A stretch of 58,774 nt of DNA from Azolla pinnata (taxonomy: Eukaryota > Streptophyta > Polypodiopsida > Salviniales > Salviniaceae). The stretch is from contig JBBBWG010028257.1 of assembly GCA_037176905.1 (NCBI GenBank), positions 1 through 58,774 on the forward strand, in the 5' to 3' direction. Positions 38,001 to 47,675 of this stretch are shown here, one piece after another. Numbering within the stretch: position 1 is the stretch's first letter; each line of letters starts with the position of its first letter. Made by a program: the position numbers and the translations under genes. A model generated the notes under the pieces. It did not search any database. It was not told the origin of the DNA and saw only the letters and a list, made by a program, of their open reading frames with translations.

Positions 38001-38602
38001 GGAAAGGAATCCAATGCAGGCTTACTTGCTACTCTTGTAGACCTGGAGCTGGCTTCATCACGTCTACCTACCATTCTTTCGCTGCTAAAAGACGTGCTTG
38101 TAGAGTTGATGAAGGTTACTGATCACGAAACATCTGAGATTGTTTATAAGCTTCTTGAACGGTCATTGTACGAGTGCCCAAGGTATTAGGCTTATCTTAA
38201 ACCTTCAAAATGATACGTTAATTATAGAATATGGATATAACGGTTATGCCATAGAATTTGCTACTCATGTCATTTGCTGAGAACTCACATTGCCTGTCCT
38301 GCTTCCTGGTTCAGTGATGATAACTGCAATTCAATCATGGAGGCAATGCTGACGCAACTAGCATCTAGAAATTCGAGTCTGAGAAAAATAGCTGCAAATC
38401 AAGCTTCCCGATTTTTCTTCTTTTTCCCTGGTAGCAAGTGAATTATTACTTATGTAGATGTGTTGTTTTTTATATATGCACTGAGCTTCTTAATTGCATG
38501 TATATTTCAGAGTTTCAAGAAAGACTACTGCTAGAGCTCTTTCAGTATGCTCCAGAGCAGCTGCAGAAACTCTTGGCAGAATTAGGCGACTTTCTTATGT
38601 AA
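17025..38602 (+). CDS. INTS1: Integrator complex subunit 1 (INTS1), 32 exons
   Basis: Scaffold subunit of the nuclear Integrator complex, which binds RNA polymerase II, cleaves snRNA 3' ends and terminates promoter-proximal transcription. Exons: 17025-17351, 17538-17562, 17786-17976, 18061-18195, 18271-18375, 19398-19585, 21828-22038, 22121-22207, 22281-22400, 22516-22568, 22648-22765, 25378-25569, 25647-25757, 28996-29115, 29194-29307, 29383-29457, 30834-30988, 31330-31588, 32149-32232, 32313-32681, 33758-34441, 34594-34715, 34782-34904, 35005-36175, 36270-36526, 36683-36914, 36990-37071, 37143-37219, 37317-37919, 37998-38182, 38315-38430, 38511-38602. Sum 6783 bases, about 2260 residues; human INTS1 is about 2190. 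Matches to the human protein in order: [19 protein letters not shown] and [16 protein letters not shown] (RPB2-binding region, about residues 324-621), [59 protein letters not shown], and [19 protein letters not shown] near residue 1920. The first 100 residues are acidic and low complexity. The acceptor of exon 22 is uncertain (34594 keeps frame; TTAG before 34604 is the better-looking site). No stop or frameshift was seen. Confidence 0.93.
19700..21800 (+). mobile_element. LINE (L1-type) remnant in an INTS1 intron, sense
   Basis: Between exons at 19585 and 21828. At 20152-20454 a lightly damaged frame reads like plant LINE ORF1 ([19 protein letters not shown], then [20 protein letters not shown]). 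From about 20540 an endonuclease-like stretch starts ([13 protein letters not shown]). From 21240 reverse transcriptase follows with frameshifts: [52 protein letters not shown], then CCLDF, the first-aspartate block of the RT, and [16 protein letters not shown]. Many stops make it inactive. No 3' poly(A) or target duplication was found. Confidence 0.8.
22905..23005 (+). repeat. Partial copy of an intronic dispersed repeat
   Basis: The segment around AATAATGGCCTTTATTTG and CTTGTGGCCTAC matches the 3' half of the two fuller copies at 24775-25005 and 27705-27950, in the same orientation. It matches no element I can name. Confidence 0.7.
23330..24535 (+). mobile_element. LINE remnant in an INTS1 intron: endonuclease and RT blocks
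   Basis: At about 23337 the frame MRILSWNM begins the AP-endonuclease start of plant LINE ORF2, followed with breaks by [15 protein letters not shown] (QE catalytic block) near 23430-23480. At 24315-24533 a clean 72-codon stretch reads [20 protein letters not shown] and [19 protein letters not shown], the classic first-aspartate and following RT blocks. A degenerate TTAGGG-like minisatellite (23818-24075) lies between them. The element is internally deleted. Confidence 0.82.
23818..24075. repeat. Degenerate TTAGGGTTT-containing minisatellite (~25-30-bp unit)
   Basis: About nine imperfect units of the form GATTAGGGTTTTGGATATG follow one another. The TTTAGGG core is that of plant telomere DNA, but units are separated by 15-20 other bases, so it is a minisatellite rather than a true telomere tract. 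Confidence 0.75.
24775..25005 (+). repeat. Dispersed ~230-bp repeat, copy 2
   Basis: Shares an ordered series of blocks with 27705-27950: ACATAAGATCTTA, CACAAGATCA, AGATTGACT, GGAAAATCTCCAAC (here AGAAAATCTCCAAC), GGACTGAAAGATCTC and AATGGCCTTTATTTG. It lies in the intron between exons at 22765 and 25378. Confidence 0.75.
25850..26860 (-). mobile_element. LINE remnant in an INTS1 intron, antisense (ORF1 end and endonuclease)
   Basis: Minus-strand 26840-26580 codes for an ORF1 C-terminal part ([35 protein letters not shown]). 26577-26392 continues it ([20 protein letters not shown]), and 26050-25853 codes for endonuclease sequence with the GDFNAR block ([19 protein letters not shown]). Stops separate the pieces. 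It is truncated before RT. Confidence 0.85.
26861..27640 (-). repeat. 3 x 91-bp tandem repeat at the 5' side of the antisense LINE
   Basis: CATCGTTGT starts at 27369, 27460 and 27551, exactly 91 apart, and the units are about 95% identical (third unit slightly shorter, ending about 27633). On the minus strand the repeats precede the ORF1 remnant, the place where tandem monomers occur in the 5' UTR of some L1 elements. 26861-27368 is non-coding sequence of the same element or its surroundings. Confidence 0.85.
27705..27950 (+). repeat. Dispersed ~230-bp repeat, copy 3
   Basis: Same blocks and orientation as 24775-25005, with a 3' extension (CCTTTGCTCGTGGCCTAC) shared with 22905-23005. INTS1 exons at 25378 and 25647 lie between copies 2 and 3, so these are separate insertions rather than LTRs of one element. 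Confidence 0.75.
28351..28395. repeat. Inverted repeat / hairpin
   Basis: Two 21-base arms, the first beginning CTCAGTCTTCATAGC, are complementary at 19 of 21 positions with a 3-base loop (CTA). The arm sequence AGCTATGAAGGCTGAG recurs in degenerate form from 28190 to 28430, so the hairpin arose inside a small repeat field. Confidence 0.85.
32671..32990 (+). repeat. ~160-bp tandem duplication including an INTS1 splice donor
   Basis: GTGACGTGGTAAGTTTTTGA at the end of exon 20 (donor at 32682) is repeated as GTGATGTGGTAAGTTTTTGA with its GTAAG at 32842. About 150 bases downstream of each are alignable (TATAAGCAGTATG, CACTCTTTTATTG). The first copy is the donor consistent with frame. Confidence 0.9.
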
Positions 38603-40533
38603 AAGAGGCGTTGGGAATGTATCAGACTATTGAATTACTTTTGGTTGAAAGCTACCAAAAGTAACTCCTGTACAAAGATAAAGGTGAGAATGGAGCTGAG
38701 AAAGTAAAGTCAGGTGTACAGGTTTAGGTGGCGATCATTGGCAAGCATTTCTCTTCTACCACAGGCAGGTCTTATATGAAGGAAAATCGAGAGCTAGAGA
38801 TCTTTCACATGGGCCTGTGTACTTTGCTGTTGTCCGAAGCATTCCTATCCCACAAAAGTATTGTGTCGTATAAACGACAAAGGTGATCAGCAGCATCGTC
38901 AGTTTTGTAAAGAGGCAAAAATGTGAGGCAAAAATGTGAGCACCGAAAGATCGTTGTGGTTTTGAAGCATTTCTATTCCACCTAAAGTAAGTTTTGCATG
39001 AAGGAAAAGTTGAGAATGGAGTGATCAACATTCTGAGCACTGTTAAAGAATACATCTCAGCGATGTCGGCCAGTTTAAAGGTGATGATGTCCCACTCTGC
39101 TGTGGAGCTTTTATGAAGGGTCATATATATTCAGATTGGTGTGCTAGTAATGTCAGCAACTATTATTATACATTGGATTGATGTGCCACTCCACTGCTTT
39201 GAGTAAAAGCTGCTTCTGCTGCAAATGGAATGTGACTGGATTGCTTCTACTGCAACGAACAAGAATGTGATTGTAAGTTGAGGATCTCCTCTGGTCATTA
39301 ATAGAATGTGACTGGATATTTCTCTACTGCTTCTACTGCAATGAATATGAATGTGATTGTAAGTTGAGAATCGCCGCTGGTCATTTTTTTAGCGCTTCCA
39401 ATGCCTGGGATAGATATGCATCATATGCATATAGTTTTTGAAAAGTGTACGAGGAAAACGTGAGAGATATTGCAAGGAAATTCAACAATGATCTGTGAAT
39501 TGTGTCTCCTTAATTGTTTGATTCAACTTATATGCCTCAATGCCAATCAATATTTTAGCTGGATTTCTTTCTATGCAGCCGATGCCACAAATTTGCTTCA
39601 AATCTTACGTTATGAAAAATGATTTTGACTTTTAAGACAAAAAACTGCAACTTCTTACCAGAGCAGCGACCCCAAACAACGAAGTCTGAAAGCAAAATAT
39701 ACACCTTGAAGTATCTTTTCTACAATCACAATACCTGAATTTTCTACAAAGTCTGAGAGCCACAACAGGCAGGAGGAGAGAGACTTGTGCTGTGAAAGGA
39801 CTTTCTGAAAATTATGAAAAGACAACTAAATATGCCCATTACATGTATTTAAAAATATACAGGGAACGCGTGCATTGGAGAGTGTCAAAGCGCTTCTTTT
39901 GGATGGGCTGCGTAATCACATACAGCAATTCGAGAGCGGCTTGAATAGTTGCCAAAGATATGAATGCAAATGCAAACAAAAATATTATCGCATACAACCC
40001 GAGGCTTGCATTCTAGGTAGACTACAATTTTCATCTTCAAGTCTTCAACAAGGACTATTATTTCATGTATTAGTTAGACAAGGCTAGGCATACGACCTTC
40101 GTATAGTAAACTGGATGCCCCAGTCGTTCACAATTTCTTCACCCAGACTATGGGAGTTTTTACTTGGGTCTGCTTCGATCGGGATGGAAAATCTCATCTG
40201 CCAAAGACTTGACGGAGTTCCCGATACGTGCCAAGTTCTTGCCTAAAGCAGCTGCAACTAATCCCGCACTGCGAATAAACCTGCATTTTTTGCAGATGCA
40301 TAACAAAACCTTCTGTTTAAATCAACGGTTCTCCACCCAAAAGCAAGACTACACACAGTAACGAAATGCATTACGATGACTCTCTTCTATCTACACCAAT
40401 TTAGGAAGACAATTGAGTAGTGCCATAAGAAATTTACACAAGGAAATTGGTATTTCTTAACGTGCGAAAGGACATGCTACATTATTCCCACGTTTATTCG
40501 GAAGAAAGAAGGTAAATCATGAAAGATATGATC
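38603..40533. other. INTS1 3' flank and intergenic DNA with small duplications
   Basis: After the INTS1 stop the sequence holds GAAGGAAAA(T/G) and GAAGCATT repeats at 38760-39000, and a ~95-bp tandem pair at about 39222-39390 sharing AATGTGACTGGAT, TGCTTCTACTGCAA and GAATGTGATTGTAAGTTGA. A 70-codon ORF at 39875 is not recognised. No polyadenylation site was assigned. Confidence 0.5.
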
Positions 40534-43500
40534 TTACTTGGCCGCGAACATTTCTGCCGTAAATCCTCTTGGTGTGCCAGGGGATTGTATTGGTCGTGGC
40601 ATTATAGGTGCAGCTGGTGTTCAAAACAATTAATCAAAATGGATGAGCTCAGTGTTGTACCAGAATATATCATCTGCTGTCTTCAGCTTCAGCAATGTTT
40701 TCAAAACCTGAGCTTTCAAAAGTTTAATATATATCTAAATCATTTTCATATATATATTGATTATGTTGGAATGTCAGCATCTTTCTAAATTAGTGCCTAC
40801 TAAAGAAATTAGAGACTTATTTGATAACCATGTTTAGTGGCAGAATGTCTTAGTCCAATATATATTATAACAAACATGCTATTCTTGGAAAGCCAACCTC
40901 CATCACCATGATTGCTTTTGTGGTTCATATGCTCTTGCCTAGCTGGACTTGCTCCTTGTGATGATGATCTCCTTTCAGCCATCATCTTCAAAAGTAAATT
41001 AAGTACATCCATATATCATAAATATAATCCATGATGTCATCAACGAAGGTTTTGTACTAGCTAAAAAGATGGCCAAAGCATAAGACTTAAACATGTATAT
41101 ACACACACAAACACAGAGATTGATCGATTGCTCAATATATTACCCACAGCCAGATATATGTATATAGCTTCATGCACACAACTAAAATGGCAAGGGGTAA
41201 CACATAAGACAACACAATCCTTGGATGTGTGGTGAATAGATCAGTGTGAATAGATTTTCAGCATGGGGCACAGAAGCTCTTCACGTGATCTTTCCATGTT
41301 GATCTATTAGGTTATGGATAGGCAAGTGAAGGCACTTGAATTCAAATGGCTCTCATCAATGCAATTCAAGATCCTCTTAGAAATCAATTGCTTTATTACT
41401 TCCATACATCTTTTCAACAATTAAGATCTACATTGCAAGCTTATTTCTTTCAGAGGTAATTAGGCATCCAAACTCGGATCTCAAATAGCAATTATACATA
41501 TTTTAAGAATAATTTCACAGCAGTAAAGATTTCGCATCACCTCTATGCCCATACAGAACGGCAGATCTCCATGCTTTTCCAACTCAGGATTGGTTTTTGA
41601 CATTGATTGATTGATGCGATGGACAGAATAACCAGCGCATGCGTATTTGAAATCAAGAAGAGCTTTGCCATCTTTAAGTAGTTCATGCTCCGTCTTGGGG
41701 TAATTATGTACTGCACAACATACAGGATAGTATCGCATTTAATACATGTGCACTCCAAACACAAGATATTTTAAGACGATTCTTCTCTGTAAGATTTTTT
41801 AATGCTCAAACTGTGGGCCTGCCTTATGATTAAAAGAATTCTATTGATTGCCATTCAATGAAGCATTCAGAGACAATGAATATAAATAAGAGACGAAAAC
41901 ATGGATTGGTCAGGAAAAATCAACCTCATTGTGCATATGACTGGTAGCAGAGTTGAGCTCAGCGAGCCATAATGAGATTAAGCTCAACCATCGAATGTGT
42001 GTGAGCAGAAATATTAGGGGAGGCATAAGTCCAAAATATGAGAGTTCCAATCAGGTGTGAGAGGAGATGCTGTTGTATTGGCTGTGTATATGCAACCCAT
42101 GCATGTAATGAGAGCTTGTCTATGCTATCTATGTGGTACATATATAGGCCCATCTATAAACCAAATGCTCTTGATGTAATAATTGTTGATTTATTAGTAG
42201 ATATATATTTGATTAGCCTTGGCCCTTAGCATATTATCATCCAACAAGATGTCAGCAGTGGTGTTTATTGTCTCTTGCTTGGTCCATAGGGTGTGCTGTG
42301 TCTATGTCGTTGACATCTGAAGTCAAAGCCATGCAATCAGCCAAAGAGTGAATATATTTCCAAACCAAGGAAACAAATTTGATGGCCAGCCACGTTTGAC
42401 CATACAAAATACATGGCACAACACTATGTTTTCATGGTAAAGGAAAGAGAAAGCTGTGGAATCAACATGAGTTGAGAATGAAAAAAATATCTTAATTTTA
42501 CACTTACTACAAGTATAAACGGGCGGGAGTCATGGAGTGGATTTTGAAGTGGGATATCTGCATTCCCTAAGTGAGCCAGAAATTGATGAAACAGCATGGA
42601 GGGGCGGGCCCAACACAACAAGTAGAAGCATCTTAGCCCCACTCGGGACAACAAAGAAAAGAAAACCCAAACAAAGCAGACTGCAAATCAATATGGCTAC
42701 ATTCACAAATGGAATGCAGCACAGATATTGAGATCTTTGACACATCTACACTACTTGTCAGACTATAAATATCCATACCAAAGCACTTGTTGACATGCAT
42801 GACATTATGGATATTTGTTGTCACGCATGTCAACAAAGTAAGATCTTTGCATAGAAGATCGGAGGCACACTTGACTTACAAGGGCATGCTGAGATATTGA
42901 TCACAATGATCCAGTGTGTGTTTACTCTCAATAAAGTGGGCCTAATCCCTCTACCATGTGGTGTTAGAGCCCGTTACTTTTATGCAAGAGAAGTAACAAG
43001 ACTCTGGTATTGAGTTCTGTGCTAAGGATTCTATGTGAAGCACACGTAGCAATCCCACATAAACCAAACTCTCTCTTTACGGTAAATGTTTTTGATTTGA
43101 AGTAATTAATCTATGTAATATCTATCTATTTATTTACCCCAAACTACCCACTCAGTTCTCACAAACTTCACATGACAGCAGTACTAGATCTTTTAAAATT
43201 TTAAACCACCCGAAACCAAGAAATGTAATAGAACCATTTGCAATGTATGTGCATGTTATTATACTATATAAAACACTTTCTTGTTTAAGACAGGATCTCT
43301 TTATTTTCATACAGCCCTTCAAATATGTCTATAGCTTGATATTTACTTCCCCCAGCCATTCTAACAACCTTAAGTCCCACTGACATCTTTCTTTGCTTGC
43401 CAAGCATTCAAATGGCAAGTTCAATTGTTGGCCTGAACAACATTCAGCTCTTTCTTGGGTACCTTTCGAGGATTGTAAGTATAGAAGTACATGACATTTG

Positions 43501-45350
43501 TGGATGCTCTGACATTTTTCAAGGTTAGCCTATTTTTAACATAGCTCCAAGGTAAACATTTTTCTTTTCGAGGATTGTAATAATAGGAAGTACATGCATA
43601 TATGCTCCATTATGCTTGTGGATGCTTTGACAGTTTATGAGGTATGACTTTTTTCGGCATTTTTATGAGGTGAACCAAACCCTTATCACTTGCTAGGCTA
43701 GTATGGATGCATAAGCTGCACTACATAATGAAAGTTGATATGAGTGTAAACGCGAAGACACTGGATGAGACAAAGCTGTAACTCATTTGATTTGCACACA
43801 TGCAAATCCATGTGTCCTCTCTAATGATTTGACACGCATATGCTGTACATAAACACTATTCGGAGCACAAATACACTCCAATAATTCTCGTAACAATCAT
43901 CACACAATGAGAGCAGAAATATGCTTTGGGCACCAATTTGACATAGCGAAGACATATTATTGGCATTTGTAGGTCATTAGTTTAGAAGGGAGAGTAATCG
44001 AATCCAACAGGAAAAGGACTGGTTGTAATGGACAAGATAGACAATGCAAAAGGAAAAGAACCTAAATTTACTTAGCAGTGAGTTAAATTTAATACTCGTC
44101 GAGAGGTAATGCATCCAATGATAAATATAAGTATTCACATGACCACAGAGTACCCTAATCTTTGTAAAGAGAGCAATTGATTTATTGTTACTGTAAGACA
44201 AGCTATAATTATGTTGAACAGCTTAGTTTGTTAACTTCTAAGACTTCTTATACAACAGCTCAAAAAAACTACATTGCCAATCACCATCAGCCATAAATTT
44301 TTTTGAAAGAACTACAACGACTTTGTTTCAGTTTAAAGCGGTCAGCATCAAACTAAAGAGAAAATCATCAACATGGGATCAAACATTTCCATAATCAAAT
44401 CATCGCTCGTTGTCAAAAAGTTGATTTTAGTCCAGCAACTTATCCAATATCAAATCGTCATTCAATGTCAAAAGTTGATTTTAGATGGCATACTGATATG
44501 AAGAAACAATTAATGCTAGAATCAGCATCATTAATCACTAATTCCTGAACAAGTTGGACAATCAATGGCACAAAAGGTCAGCAATTTTTATTTCTAAGTA
44601 TTGCCCAATGGAGGTTATTATCCGTTAACAGGTGTTAAGTTGAATCCGATCCCTTTAATAACAATGATTTACGAAGATCAGGTTTACGATCAAAGACAGC
44701 ATTTGTTCATCATCAGATGCATAGAATCGACAGTAAAGAAGTAAAGCTTCATACCGATCAAATATGAACTTCAACTGATAGATTTGATCTCGTCAGAGAT
44801 ACAATAGGAAAGAATCAACTTCACATAAAAGGAGGAAAGACACGACGGATAGAAATTCTGACATCCGGAAACAATGAAAAAAGAGGGGGTGAGGTCTCAA
44901 AAAGCGGAGAAATAAGCACAGAAAAATGGAGAAGAAGATGGACAGAAAACTGATCTCCAGACTCATGGCATCAGAGTAAGCGAAGAGGCATCGAAGAGAA
45001 GGATCCAAACAAAAGGAAAGAAGACAGATAAGAAGGAAAGAAATCAAACAGACAGAGTCAGCAATACAGGAAATCAAACAAAACACGGATAGAAGGCAAA
45101 ACAGGAACGAGAGTTAAGCAAGAGGCAAAGGGGAAGGAGAGAGAGTGAGAGAGTGAGAGAGAGAGAGAGAGAGAAGAGGGAGCTAACCTTGATCTTGAGA
45201 GCGAGGGAGACCGAAGCAGAGGGGGTTCTTTCCGGCCGATTTTCTCTCTGAGGAGTAGTAGAGCAATCCTCTGCAGCTGCGGCCTTCAGGGGGAGGCTTC
45301 TTCTGCTCGTGGCCATGGCCATGGCCATCGTGATCGTTGAGGTTCACCAT
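40534..45350 (-). CDS. DUF8204-like plant protein, four exons
   Basis: Minus-strand exons 45350-45188, 41710-41541, 40985-40898 and 40613-40534 join in frame to 501 bases, 166 residues ending in a TAA. The first exon carries EGRSCRGLLYYSSERKSAGK followed by NPLCFGLPRS. The second has LLDFKYACAGYSVHRIN and then GDLPFCMGIE. These resemble a plant family of small proteins with conserved GRSC-x2-YYSS-x5-NPxCxG and DFKYxCxGYSV blocks, which I believe is DUF8204; its function is not known to me. Conserved Cys and Tyr suggest a metal-binding or disulfide fold, but that is inference. The tail (APIMPRPIQSPGTPRGFTAE) is proline-rich. Intron 1 is about 3.5 kb. Confidence 0.78.
41711..45187 (-). other. 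Intron 1 of the DUF8204-like gene
   Basis: 3.5 kb between a GTTAGC donor and a TGTGCAG acceptor. No transposon protein motif was found. Contents are A+T-rich sequence with short ORFs and an (AG)n run at about 45138-45175 close to exon 1. Confidence 0.65.
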
Positions 45351-45360
45351 GACATGTCCA

Positions 45361-45540
45361 AGAAGAAGAAGAAGAAGAAGAAGAAGAGAAGAATCAGAAA
45401 GAAAGAAGAAGAAGAAGAAGAAGAAGAAGAAAGAAAGAAAGAAAGAAGAAGAAGAAGAAGAATGAAAGAAGAAGAAAGAAAGAAAGAAGAAGAAGAAGAA
45501 GAATGAAAGAAAGAAGGAGAAGAAGAAGAAGAAGAAAGAA
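45361..45540. repeat. GAA/GAAA microsatellite upstream of the DUF8204-like gene
   Basis: About 180 bp of GAA and GAAA units on the plus strand. On the gene's strand this is a TTC-rich pyrimidine tract starting 11 bases before the start codon, so it is likely transcribed leader or core promoter. ORFs of Lys/Glu/Arg or Phe/Leu/Ser in it are artefacts. Confidence 0.9.
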
Positions 45541-45689
45541 GTAGATTTCATATACCTCTCGGATATGGTCGGATTTGACAGTTAAGTTAGTATTAGAATT
45601 GTCTGTTTCGTCATCATCGATTCCATACTTGGTCGTGGAGGAACCGTGGAAAGATTGGCTTTTTTCTTCATAACAGAATTCGTTATCTT

Positions 45690-46430
45690 GTAGTGAACAC
45701 CGGCGATATTTGCCATAAGCTCGTTGACGATAGAGATTGGGTACAGAGCAAGGTTTCGGATACATGGCACATTGTCCGTGGAAGTGGATGGTGTTCTAGA
45801 GTTTTAGATACAGGATCGGAGTCTGATCTTCCTTTCCATGCAAAGGTGCTTCTTTGGCGCGCTGTGATTTATGGATTGCCTTTTGGCTATAGCTTTAAAA
45901 CGAAAATCACATTTCTAGTGGTACATGCGTCTTCTTTACGACGATTGATAAAGGTTTATCAACACACGTCTATATCTTGTCATGTTATTAAAAGTATATG
46001 GATAATTATATTATAACTAAATGGGTCACTAACTTGAAATGTTTTGTCACATTTTCAATGGGTTTCCGTTGAAGGCGATAGAGTTTTACTAACCCGAGCG
46101 TATAAGTTTGTCTTTGATTATCTGAGGTACTTAGACATGTGGTATATTTAGAACTTGTGGAATGGTTTCTTATTTGATGGGCTTTCTAGAGTATCTATAT
46201 ATATATATATATATATATGATAATAGAAAATCTGATTTTCGTAGATTTCACAGTTATGTTACATGGGACTTTGTCCCTATATGAGTTAGATTTCTGCCAT
46301 TTTGTACTGCAACACCTTCGAAGGTTGCCCTTGCCACATCGCTACCTTTGAAGTAGTTTTTATAGCAAAGTTTTTTTATTTTGTATTGTCATGTTGTTTT
46401 AATATAAAGATACATTTACGGGGGGGAAGG
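45690..46430 (+). mobile_element. Probable 3' end of a LINE (RT zinc-binding region)
   Basis: A 107-codon frame at 45693-46016 contains DLPFHAKVLLWRAVIYGLPF, close in pattern to the zf-RVT segment near the end of plant LINE ORF2 (LP-x-KV-x2-W-x6-LP). After the stop, A+T-rich sequence runs to ATATAAAGATACATTTACGG at about 46402-46421, similar to a LINE 3' end but without a poly(A) tail. A (TA)n run lies at 46195-46218. Confidence 0.5.
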
Positions 46431-46850
46431 TTGAGGAAACTGGAATCTGGCGGAATTTGGAATCTGACCAATCGAGGACAACTTGAGGCACTGGAATCTT
46501 CTAACCCAACCAAGGCAAAGCCTAAGCCACTGGAATCATCGTCAAACCCGACTCGACATGATCCAACTGCTGCTACCTTACGATCCGATCCGGTCCGACC
46601 TGACCTACCAGAACCCGACGCAACTTGGCTTGATCCGAATCTGGCCTTCCATGACCCAACTTTACCTGACTTGGAATAACATGGACCTGACATGTCTAGT
46701 CTTCACACCTAGCTTGTCTTAACCTAACCTAAGAATAACTTGTCTTCCAGTGTTACCTGACTTGCCCTGACATGGCCCAATTTTGGCTGACCTTATGATG
46801 CAATCGGTCTTGTGTTGATCCCGTGTCAATAAAACTTGTACCGATTGCCG
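46425..46850. repeat. GACCC/CCTGACATGG-rich repetitive segment
   Basis: Plus strand reads as an Asp-Pro-rich pseudo-peptide (DPTAATLRSDPVRPDLPEPD) followed by CCTGACTTG and CCTGACATGG repeats. The short period and lack of a conserved domain suggest repeat-element sequence rather than a gene. Confidence 0.5.
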
Positions 46851-47675
46851 ATTCCGTTCACGTTACGTATCTAGTGGAGTGATTACGTTTACACCGCTAG
46901 TAAACGTCTGTTCGGGCTAGAAAGTCGCTTCCAACATTGCACGTAGCATCGTTTTCACAATATTGTTTTCGCATCTGGCTCGCTAGATCAACATGCTCGA
47001 GGGCCAACAAGTTTAAATTTTAGTGAGGCAGTCGCCTAGCCCACGAACCAATATATAGAAAGCGATCATAATACTTCAAATTTTGCTTCCAGATATCATG
47101 CGATTGAATGCATTGGCACATACAAAAAAGGAAAGGAAAGGCATGGATGGTTGCACTGTTTACTGTCAACGAAGGTGGTGGAGGAATCACCCTGAGAACC
47201 AGACCAAAAAGAAATATCTGCAACGATAAGAGCACCAAACGTCTGAATATCATTATCCAGATTTGTAGAGCTAAGTGATTCCATAATTGAAGATTTTAGC
47301 AAAGTTTGGCATCGCCTGCGGCAGAAGTAGCTCGACAGCTCGATAGAATCTGTGTTTAACACTGTTACCTGACCACTCCGGAAACGTGTTGCCTGTTAAC
47401 ACAGGCAAAGCCAACTGCCAAGCAAAAACTCTCGATTGCAGATGGATAAGACATCTTTGCTTTCATGAAAACCGACAAACGATACACTGTGGAGGATTAC
47501 GATCCATGAATCAAACAGAACTGAGCCCCTCCATCCCCAACAACTTTTTTTTACGCATCTCGGAAAAACCCAGAGCAGAACTGCGCGGTGTTGAAAATTC
47601 TCATTTGCCCCCATCTGTGTTTGTAACTCATCCCTTCCATACCCATGATCACATATGTTAGGCCATCTCTGCATT
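46851..47675. other. Spacer with no recognised gene
   Basis: Short ORFs of 77-97 codons on both strands with no recognisable family. It includes the 3' flank of the gene that ends at 47676. No terminator or poly(A) signal was assigned with confidence. Confidence 0.5.

Noticed and set aside
45183..45765. Long Phe/Leu/Ser ORFs (minus) and Lys/Glu/Arg ORF (plus) upstream of the DUF8204-like gene
   Set aside because: GAA/TTC microsatellite. Only the part from ATG 45350 downward carries conserved family residues.
46302..46722. Asp-Pro-rich 125-codon ORF
   Set aside because: The pseudo-peptide follows a short DNA period and no domain is recognisable; treated as repeat DNA.
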